Assembly (NCBI GenBank): GCA_963457665.1
Contig: OY735209.1
Span: 8,371,814 to 8,435,813 of the forward strand
DNA: 64,000 bases
DNA from: Thysanoteuthis rhombus
Lineage: Eukaryota; Mollusca; Cephalopoda; Oegopsida; Thysanoteuthidae
Reading direction: 5' to 3'
Shown: one piece after another, positions 55,686 to 64,000 of the stretch
Layout: each line of letters begins with the position of its first letter
Position numbering within the stretch: the first letter of the stretch is position 1
Program-made: the position numbers and the translations under genes
Notes under the pieces: model-generated
The model's database searches: none
What the model was told of the DNA's origin: nothing
The model's input: the letters and a program-made list of their open reading frames with translations, nothing else

Positions 55686-56262
55686 AATCATCAGCATCAT
55701 CGTCTTTTAATGTCCGTTGTTGAACATACAGCTTCCCCTTCGCTACATCTCTCTATTGTGGGCGTCGATGAGTCAATACTTTCTGAATTTGTCAAGTTCG
55801 TTTCTCCACCTCGAATTCTGCCGGCCTCGGTTTCGTATGTGATTGCTGGGGATTTACGTTGTGAGTTGTGACGTCCATCGGCTGTCTGTCATTCTTGATC
55901 ATGACCAGCCAATTGCCATTTGAGTTTTCTAGTGGATTCTATGCAATCACGGACTCTTGTTTTCTCCCTGATATATTGTGCTGTGTTGTGATCACTCCAT
56001 GTGAGGTTAAGCATGATTCTTCTCTGTCAAGAAGATGGTTCTCAGTCTGAGGGTCTGTCTCTTGGTTAGGTTCTATATTTAGCTCCATAAGTGTCTATCG
56101 GGATGATGCATTGGTTGTATACTTTCCTTTTTGGAGGAATAATGGGATCTTCTTATTTTTGAAGGATTGGCTTGCTCTGTCGAAGGCTTGTCACCCTAAA
56201 GGGATCATTTGCTTGAGTTCTTCTTTTGTGGTTCTAATGGAGAATAACCATAGTTTGCACTC
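55686..56262 (-). mobile_element. RTE-type LINE (lineage A), 3' part
   Basis: On the minus strand, blocks follow lineage A order: a KRRVQT..YSPLEPQKKN region near 56200-56250, an ETYGAKYRT-like block near 56080, QYIREKTRVRDCIESTRKLK near 55925-55985, WQLAGHDQE, DGRHNSQRKSPAITYETEAG near 55800-55880, and a terminal LYVQQRTLKDDDADD at about 55690-55735. Frameshifts and stops. A short GATGATGCTGATGATTG vestige replaces a long tail. Confidence 0.75.
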
Positions 56263-56264
56263 GT

Positions 56265-56510
56265 ATAACAAAAAATCATTTAAAATTATTTTTTAAATAC
56301 ACCTGCATAAAATCTGGACATCGTTTCCCAAGATGACCATTGACACCCAGAAAAGATTTTAAGAGAAAAAAAGGTTTTTGACGGTGCCTAGTGGTCTATT
56401 CGTGCTAATTTTTAAGGTTGTTGCCCTTAAAATGTGACCAGGGGTGCCCAGGCGGATCCGTACCCTACTTGGATGGTAGGGCCATTTGTAGGTCTTTTTT
56501 GTCCGATGAC
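56265..56510 (+). repeat. Repeat B, near full-length copy
   Basis: CACTCGTATAACAAAAAATC, CCCAAGATGACCATTGACAC, CCAGAAAAGATTTTAAGAG, TTTTTGACGGTGCCTAGTGG, AATGTGACCAGGGGTGCCCA, then a degraded tRNA-like end (GATGGTAGGGCCATTTGTAG). Collinear with 5765-6110. Confidence 0.6.
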
Positions 56511-57112
56511 ATTGTAAATGCTTCAATATATACTTACGTTACTAAAAGTTTATGACTGAAAAAGATGAACAAAAAATCTTCGATGATTAGAAAAGTTTTC
56601 AAGCGCCCTTTTTTTGCACAATGTTAGGAAATCTTAAAAGTGTCTTTGAAATTCAATCGGCCTCTTATTCTTTCTGGAATCAGTGCTGTAGGTCGTTTGT
56701 AAGCCTTACTGAATATTCAGAAGCTAGGAAAATTTATATTATGAGAACTTACGGAAATGAATATCAGTCACTTGCCTCATGTCAATTTTTTCGTCTTTTT
56801 ATATTAAGGGATCAAATAAACATGCACAGAGTGTAGATTTCTCAATTGAGTTTGAGACAAATAGGCCAATCTGAAAGTGAAACTCACAAAAACGCCATAT
56901 CTATTTTTCAAATTAGGTGATTTGGTCTTGATGTACCTACAAATTATCATCTTTCACCGTTAAATAACTGCATAATGTCATGAAATATTGAATATCCATT
57001 GTAGAGTACTTGTATTACATATTGGTTGACTCTGAGCCCTTCAGTAGTATCATTTGTATCATTACTGACGATTTTGTAGTCATGACTAGAAAACCAAATC
57101 TGATTCAAAATT
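56511..57112. other. Unassigned DNA
   Basis: Nothing recognised. Confidence 0.4.
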
Positions 57113-57113
57113 A

Positions 57114-57295
57114 AGATTGCCAATTTAGATGGGTTCAGTGTGGGAAATATTTAGATGTTTCTTTTTTTATTTTATTTTCACGTCTTATAGTATAGTTTTG
57201 CAAATTGAGGTGGGTTTTTCTTTTTCAGTTTTTCGAATTTGAGAGTGACTTCCAGAACTGAAAAATTACAAAATCACATCTAAATTGGCATCCCT
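57114..57295. mobile_element. Small MITE, family F, longest copy
   Basis: Left AGATTGCCAATTTAGATGGG and right CACATCTAAATTGGCATCCCT are inverted repeats, about 15 of 18 matching. Interior GAATTTGAGAGTGACTTCCA matches copies at 5145-5227 and 18695-18787. 182 bp, no coding frame. Confidence 0.65.
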
Positions 57296-57446
57296 ACTTA
57301 AAATACAAAAAAAATACTACAATATGCTGTAAAAGTTTTTTTTCCCCCTGAGGATTCAAATATTGGGTCTCTTTTCTATAATTATACATAGCATGTCGCA
57401 AAATTTGCTAATGGTATATTTACTTCACAGTACAACTCTAATTTGA

Positions 57447-57790
57447 CTTACTTGGCCCAGGAAGAGGAAGTCATTCATATCTATGTTAGTCACTGATGAT
57501 GAAAATACATTAATCAAGAAAATCCAAAACAAAAAAATCGTGGCTGGATCCACATTTATCAAGATCTAATGACAAAAAAGGTTGGTGGGATTCAAACGGA
57601 ATCCATCATTTCGAATTGCTAGGACCTTGGCAGACTGTTACTTCATATCGACACACTGAGCAACTGGTTCGTTTCAATTGTGCGTTTGAACAGGAAGAGC
57701 ATTTCTCTAAGCAAAGAAATCAATCGGTAATTTTGCTGCATTACAAATGTGACGCAGCAAACTATCACAAATCAGCAGAATTATTCTTCA
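57447..57790 (+). mobile_element. mariner transposase catalytic-domain fragment
   Basis: The frame from 57447 reads LTWPRKRKSFISMLVTDDEN then TLIKKIQNKKIV, corresponding to the (V)TGDEKW block that carries the first catalytic Asp. After a +1 shift near 57540 comes WWDSNGIHHFELLGPWQTVT, EQLVRFNCAFEQE, RNQSVILLHYKCDAANYHKS and AELFF. This matches the WWDxxGxxxxELLxPGQT and LLHDNARPH landmarks of mariner. The second catalytic Asp of LLHDN is Tyr here and the third-Asp region (YSPDLAPSDYH) is absent. A dead fragment of the mariner group. Confidence 0.8.
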
Positions 57791-58480
57791 TACCTATCAC
57801 CTTCAAACTACGGCCATCCATTACAATTTGGTAGGGGTTAAGGGCGTCGAGGGTGAATGTACTAATTACGCAAGTATCGTTTGTTGATCCACCATCCACC
57901 AAAAAACATTTCGGTCTCAAAAGATATGAATATTGTACCATAAACCTTTCGATAAACACACACTTTACCATTGTTCATCTACAATAAATGAATAACCACA
58001 GTAAAGCGCAGTAAATGGTATTTTTTTACTCCATCAGACAGTCTTTATCCAGTCAGCGATTTCCTTGGGTAGAAACCGAAATTGTTATTCTATGATGTAA
58101 TTCACAATTCAACTAAAAGGTGATGTAAATTCATACGAAGCATTGGGGGAAATACTTTCATCACTGAATGATAATTAGATCATAAGATTATAAGATCAAT
58201 TTTAATGAATAAAAGATTTTGTTATATTATTGATGGAAATAAATATTCTTGGGGAAAAGTACTGTTTCACCGACCTACTTGATTTTGAGTGATATAGTCC
58301 CTATGGTCGATGGAGCTTATACATCAACCTAAAGATTTAATATTCATTGACTAACGTTAACTAAGTTTAGGTTTCAAATTCCACGTGTAGAAATTTATAG
58401 ATCTGTCTTTGTGAGTTGCTTTATCGTAATGTGATGGATCTGCTTTGTGGCTGATATAGTTGTGCATTCCTCATTGATGC
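57791..58480. other. Unassigned DNA
   Basis: Nothing recognised. Confidence 0.4.
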
Positions 58481-58484
58481 CAGC

Positions 58485-58870
58485 GAAGATTGAATTCAAA
58501 GCACAAGCATATTAGTCCACATGACTAACTCGATACTGATCTTCTACTGGCGGAGGGCTATGGTGGTGTTGCACCTTGTGAGGGATGAACTCACTCCACA
58601 AACTAATGGGCCTATATGACTAGCTTGTCAGAAATTGTACTCCAGATTAGAAAATTTACTATACTCTAGTATATGGCAACAGTGGTGCAGCTCGTCGCAG
58701 ATATTGATCTCACCACACAAGCACATTGGTCTGCGAGATTGGGTTGTTAACCATCACGCTAAGCTGTGCATTTGTTGAATCATCTGTATATTATAACAAA
58801 TCTGTCTGCTTCAGGGTCAAACTTCGCTCTGAATGAAACTGTTACAGCCACTAAGCCAAACACTAAAAAA
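58485..58870 (-). repeat. tRNA-derived SINE (family H) with further tRNA-like strings
   Basis: The minus strand from about 58855 reads TTGGCTTAGTGGCTGTAACA (A-box-like) and GCGAAGTTTGACCCTGAAGC (B-box-like), matching 2800-2935. GCGTGATGGTTAACAACCCA near 58740-58760 (minus) is another A-box-like string, and 58560-58640 contains a similar degenerate block. This may be a dimeric SINE or two adjacent ones. Confidence 0.45.
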
Positions 58871-59095
58871 TAAGAAAAATGTTTTCCAACCTCACTGAGG
58901 GGAGTGTGTGTGCAAAATCTTAAGCTTCTGCTTTGGGCTGGTTAGGTCTGGGAAGAAAAGAAAGAAAAAAATCAATGTGAAAATTTATTTCAAAGAAATA
59001 GAAAGTAATAAGTTCCCATGAAAAGAATCTGTTTAGCGAGACCAGATAATTCTATTTAGCATCCATAGCTTTCAATCTTATCTTTATTCATTCAT
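58871..59095. other. Unassigned DNA
   Basis: Nothing recognised. Confidence 0.4.
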
Positions 59096-59225
59096 TTCTC
59101 TCTTCCTCCTACTCTCTCTCTCTTTGTCTCTCTCTTTGTCTCTCTCTCTCTCCTAATCTCTCTCTGTCTCTCTCTCTTTTCTCCTTAACTTTCTCTTTCT
59201 CTTTGTTTCCCTCTTTCTTCCTGTC
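59096..59225. repeat. (CT)-rich polypyrimidine tract
   Basis: CT repeats with TTT and TGT interruptions. Confidence 0.85.
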
Positions 59226-59274
59226 TATCTTTTGTTGATCGATGTCGTAGGAACAGATTATGTGTCTCATTTCC

Positions 59275-60352
<1,078 letters not shown>

Positions 60353-60355
60353 GTT

Positions 60356-60545
60356 CATGGTATGCCTAGGTATGAAAATCTCAAGAACTGTTCTTTCTGA
60401 GGAAAAAAAGAACTTATGTGAATCGTTTGAAACAGCCATTCCTGGCACTTGAACGAATTTTCCACTTATATATAGCTTGGTTGGTAATTGTTTGAAATAG
60501 GTACATTAAAAGTTTCTGTTTTATTTTGAAAGGGAGAAAAAAATC
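60356..60545. repeat. Local repeat J, copy 1
   Basis: CTCAAGAACTGTTCTTTCTG, CATTCCTGGCACTTGAACGA, TTGGTTGGTAATTGTTTGAA, TTTTGAAAGGGAGAAAA recur in order at 61455-61620. Confidence 0.75.
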
Positions 60546-60677
60546 CCAGCAGACACGATAACCTGCTGCTGATGTTAAACTGTCAAAGAACAAATGCAAG
60601 CAAAAAAAAACTCTGGGCATTTGAAAGAGTATTCTATTAGATTTAACCCCAAAGGATGTAATGTAGGGTTTTTGTTT

Positions 60678-60780
60678 ACGGTTTATGTTAGTATTAGGGT
60701 TAGTGTTTTGGGTTAGTGTTCGAGTCATATATCTTTCCAATGTTATTAATTACAACTTTAAAAACTAACCCTAAACATTT
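60678..60780. repeat. Inverted telomere-like TTAGGG/CCCTAA patch
   Basis: TTAGTATTAGGGTTAGTGTT, TTGGGTTAGTG on one side and AAAACTAACCCTAAACATTT about 45 bases later could form a hairpin (AGGGTTAGT/ACTAACCCT). Confidence 0.6.
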
Positions 60781-61184
60781 TACTTTAAACACTTCAATTT
60801 AACCTTATTTTACATTTTCACCTTTCGTCTTTTATTGATGACTGATTTCAGCCGTTCTCCTTTAGTATATATCTTTGTTTCATCCCATATCCACTGCATA
60901 TTTGTACCCTGTTCCTCTTTCATTTAATTTATCAAATGTGACAGACAGACAAGTTGCTCATTAAAATATTAAAAAATTACATTTATTTCAGTGGATTTCA
61001 TTAAACGTTTTATATCAGATCTATATGTAAGACTGATAGTACAAACATAGGGTTCAGTTGTTTTGCTTCATAAAACATAATTCTTTCGACCATTTTTGAT
61101 TTTTGACTCGTATTCTTTCCATCGCAACTACTCAGGTGTAAATGCATGCCAGGAAGTATTCTTTCCCCACGTGCGTGTGCGTGA

Positions 61185-61185
<1 letters not shown>

Positions 61186-61222
<37 letters not shown>
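61186..61222. repeat. (GT)n array
   Basis: About 36 bases of alternating TG. Confidence 0.95.
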
Positions 61223-61393
61223 ACTAAATTTCAGGTTTTTCCGTCTCTTTTTCCCCTTCTCTTTCTATCCGTCATTCTAAACTTTCCACTTTTTAATTTT
61301 AACGTCTGAATTTGTCATTGTTGTATAGTTTAAAAGAATAACGTCAACTCAGTAATTATCAGATGAAATGTTCCAGTATAGTAGCTGAAAGCC

Positions 61394-61680
61394 TTCCCTA
61401 CCCACGGGTTGTTCAGCTACTTTTATGTAATATATCATTTTTGCTCACGGTATACCTCCCAAGAACTGTTTTTTTTCTAAGAAAAAATCTATAGGAATCG
61501 CTTGAAGCACCCATTCCTGGCACTTGAACGAATCTCCCACTCAAATACAATAGCTTGATCGGTAATTGTTTGAAATAGTTATATTGAGACATTTATGCTT
61601 CTTTTTGCAAGGGAGAAAACATGCCCTACCCACGGGTTGTCCGCTTCTTTTATGTTGTGTATCATTTTGAGTTTTACTTA
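61394..61680. repeat. Local repeat J, copy 2, with tandem partial third copy
   Basis: 61455-61620 matches copy 1 (ATTCCTGGCACTTGAACGAA). The preceding block CCCTACCCACGGGTTGTTCA at 61399 recurs as CCCTACCCACGGGTTGTCCG at 61623, giving a period of about 225 bp. This suggests a short tandem array of a unit whose single copy lies at 60356. Confidence 0.7.
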
Positions 61681-62200
61681 TGTATGTGCATATCTATCAA
61701 CTCAAGATATTCATTATCCAAGTGGCAAAATATCAACTTCAATCGTATGTTGCATCACGGTTTTTAAAAATTAAATTTTGATTTTATACATAATTCTAAT
61801 TCAATTTTCTTCAGATGAAAGGTGGTACTTTTTATTGATAGGACTTTTTGTTCAACAGATTCTCGGACGACATCGTTTTTATATTTTTTTCTAATTCAAA
61901 AAGTTCAGTTTAGAATCAGAGCGTAAATGGTATTAAAAAAAGCATAAATACAAAAAGCTGCACGACAAGATATTAATTTTTCCATCGTCCAAACATTGTT
62001 TAATGTTTGTGTGAATAAACACGGCTTGATTTCTATTTTATTCTTCTTAGACGAAGTATTGCAAATCATTATTATTAATTTTTTGCTACAGCTTACTTTC
62101 ATCTTAATTGTTGTTGCGTTTTATCGCAACTAAACTCAGCCTGGGTACTTTTCAACAGCGAGTGATTAAACGAAAAGCGTGGATCGGAACAAACATGAAG
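61681..62200. other. Unassigned DNA
   Basis: Nothing recognised. Confidence 0.4.
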
Positions 62201-62202
62201 TT

Positions 62203-62270
62203 TCAGGTGAAAATCGAACTTACGATCCTCTATACCGGTGGATGGCTTGCTTAGCGATAAAGGGCAACAA
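62203..62270 (-). repeat. tRNA-like segment (SINE head or tRNA pseudogene)
   Basis: The minus strand reads CCCTTTATCGCTAAGCAAGC ... GATCGTAAGTTCGATTTTCA. The second block is a good B box with a short T-stem. The A-box region is degenerate and the acceptor stem does not pair. Confidence 0.4.
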
Positions 62271-62760
62271 AATCAAGATGAGGGCGAATAGTATAGAAAA
62301 AATTAATGATAATGAAAACAGTTTTCTTCCTCTCCTGCGCTGTCCGCTTCCTCTCTTTTCCCCCTCTTTCTATAGTAGTTAAAACAGCAGACAGCAAACA
62401 GAAATATGAACATTCAGACAAACACTAGGCATTCTTTAGTGAGTAGTTTTCGTTACATATACATACATTACCTCCATTATGATAGGGATTGTCTTGATTT
62501 ATTCTTATCTGGTGGAGAATTGCCAGCCACTATTAGTTTTTTTTAACTTATATTTACCTCAAACTCTATTTTAGTTTGCTTTTATCGCTTCTACACAGAC
62601 CTCCTGTCTACGAAAACTAATGAACAGCATAAATCAGAATTGAAGCAACTAAAAGTAAGATGAAAGGGATTCTTGTTGAACATAAGTAATATGACCAATA
62701 CTTCAACAGAAAAGAAAGAAATCACATTATATCTATACCTCGTATAAATGAATCTCCATT
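62271..62760. other. Unassigned DNA
   Basis: Nothing recognised. Confidence 0.4.
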
Positions 62761-62762
62761 GA

Positions 62763-63075
62763 CCACGCATGCATCAGAGCAGATTTTTCAAAAAAAGATT
62801 ATCCCCCCACCCTCGATAAAAATTCTTCTGTCGAAAATTATCTTCAAAAATATATCAGTACGAGAATTGGGAAAAGTTGATCCAAAATGACCAAAATGTT
62901 CAGGCTTATAGATAAAAATAAAAAGTGAATCTGTGTCTCTGGACACTGGTGGTCAGTGCCCAGAGATACAGATTCAAGGAGACTCAGCGACAGATGGATC
63001 TTTAGCTCACTCGGCTGGTTGGTCAGGCAGGCTATTTGTGGGGCTACGGTGATTCGCTGCTATTACTACTTATGT
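62763..63075 (+). repeat. Repeat B, diverged copy with clearest tRNA-like 3' part
   Basis: CACGCATGCATCAGAGCAGA, AAAAGTTGATCCAAAATGAC, GTCAGTGCCCAGAGATACAG, then TAGCTCACTCGGCTGGTTGG, GGCTATTTGTGGGGCTACGG and TGATTCG. TAGCTCACTCGG is A-box-like. The inverted strings TGTGTCTCTGGACACTGG and CCAGAGATACAG near 62932-62970 can fold. Confidence 0.5.
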
Positions 63076-63252
63076 TATTTTCGAACTTGGAGCTTTATCA
63101 TCAACTTGGTATCTTGCATGTTATCTGAAACCTTTCATCTGCCTGGCTTTATGGTAATCCAATATCTCACCGGTAATTCGATAATAACGTTTGTCTTCGG
63201 GGCTCTTAGGGAAAATCTCCGAATGGACAGATTTCTCTTGAACGTATTTTAC

Positions 63253-63430
63253 AGAGCAGGTTAGCCTAGCGGTTGACGACATGGAGGATGGCGAGTCAAG
63301 TTCAAACTCCAAACCGGGTAGTTCGTGTTTACTTCGCAATATTGCTCCAAGAAAAGGCATGAATCTATCTCTCCCCTGGCTATGGGTAAGATGGCGCAGG
63401 ATGAAGTGAGAGACGCCTTTTAGGGTCCAT
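63253..63430 (+). repeat. tRNA-derived SINE, family D, copy 3 (head best preserved)
   Basis: GGTTAGCCTAGCGGTTGACG (A box) and GAGTCAAGTTCAAACTCC (B box) at 63261-63320 are followed by GGCATGAATCTATCTCTCCC and AAGATGGCGCAGGATGAAGT. The same order as at 3985-4200 and 11823-12040. It is the clearest Pol III promoter of the three. Confidence 0.65.
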
Positions 63431-63479
63431 GTACCCATAAGTCTATTACACATATCGCAAACGGACCGAGTAAGTAATA

Positions 63480-63525
63480 ATGTGATGCAGGGGTGGTTGA
63501 GGCTGTAGCCAGCGTAAGGTCATGG
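63480..63525 (+). repeat. SINE tail fragment
   Basis: GTTGAGGCTGTAGCCAGCGT then AAGGTC matches 17885-17915 and 2147-2180. Confidence 0.4.
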
Positions 63526-63594
63526 AAGGAATAGTATGCGTACACGAATCGAAACACATTTAAAAACTGCCCATTACATATACACATATTCCTA

Positions 63595-63735
63595 CAAACA
63601 CAGACGCACATACAAGAACACGAAACACACACACACATACACCACAGATACACTCACTCATACGAATATTTACATATATATATATGTGTGTGTGTGTGTA
63701 TGTCAGTGACATATATACATATATCATGTAGCTTA
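63595..63735. repeat. (CA)/(TA)/(GT) patchwork
   Basis: Short CA, ATAT and GTGT runs with mirror symmetry around 63690 (ACACACAC...TATATATA...GTGTGTGT). Confidence 0.8.
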
Positions 63736-63904
63736 ATGAGAAGAGCATTCATTTTACACAGCAAATATCTATTTTTCAACATAATCCCCTTCCTTGTCAA
63801 CGCACTTAATTCAGTGGTGAAGTTTTACCATTTTGATCAAATACCATACAAGATTTCAAATCAAATCAAAAACTACTCATCAGGTTCCGAACTCATCGAT
63901 ACAT

Positions 63905-63908
<4 letters not shown>

Positions 63909-63947
<39 letters not shown>
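63909..63947. repeat. (TA)n array
   Basis: About 38 bases of alternating TA near the right edge. Confidence 0.95.
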
Positions 63948-63949
<2 letters not shown>

Positions 63950-64000
63950 GTTTTTAATTGCTACTTCATGTGTTGTGATAACGCTCAATATTCTAGAATA

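Overview
The window is A+T-rich eukaryotic DNA dominated by repeats. I find no host protein-coding gene, exon set, rRNA locus, intact tRNA gene or CRISPR array that the sequence supports. The organism is an animal, most likely an invertebrate and probably a mollusc (cephalopod-like). The reasons are (TA)n arrays of 40-95 bp every few kilobases, RTE-type LINE remnants with (ATG)n tails, several tRNA- and 5S-rRNA-derived SINEs, and decayed Tc1/mariner and Gypsy remnants. The species call is inference. The window could be intergenic or lie inside a very large intron.

Layout. 0-8.5 kb: a 5'-inverted RTE LINE copy, a LINE endonuclease scrap, several SINE families, a 445-bp polypyrimidine tract, interleaved repeats B and C, a reverse copy of repeat A, a 5S-derived SINE, and a Gypsy-type protease remnant. 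8.5-20 kb: mostly unassigned, with a long SINE D copy, a foldback element between two (TA)n arrays (13.44-13.83 kb), a tandem dimer, a small MITE, and a Tigger/pogo-like MITE (18.90-19.23 kb). 20-28 kb: the densest LINE graveyard, with two RTE lineages, a third LINE C-terminus and a possible hAT end, mixed with dinucleotide arrays. 28-36 kb: an unclassified GC-richer repeat, a 480-bp polypurine tract and two repeat A copies. 36-47 kb: a gutted mariner-type transposase, tandem 5S-derived SINE units, repeat A and I copies, an RTE copy, and two copies of a LINE C-terminal region beside (ATT)n. 47-64 kb: two more mariner transposase fragments, a palindromic (ATT)/(AAT) tract, further RTE, A, B and D copies, and a local repeat J.

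Every recognisable reading frame is a transposon fossil carrying stops, frameshifts, truncations or internal deletions. Nothing appears able to move by itself. I name the families I could find by eye A to J. Their boundaries are approximate, because I compared copies by reading and not by alignment software. The best candidates for undescribed biology are the foldback element at 13.4-13.8 kb and the multi-copy repeat A, which carries a tRNA-like internal segment.
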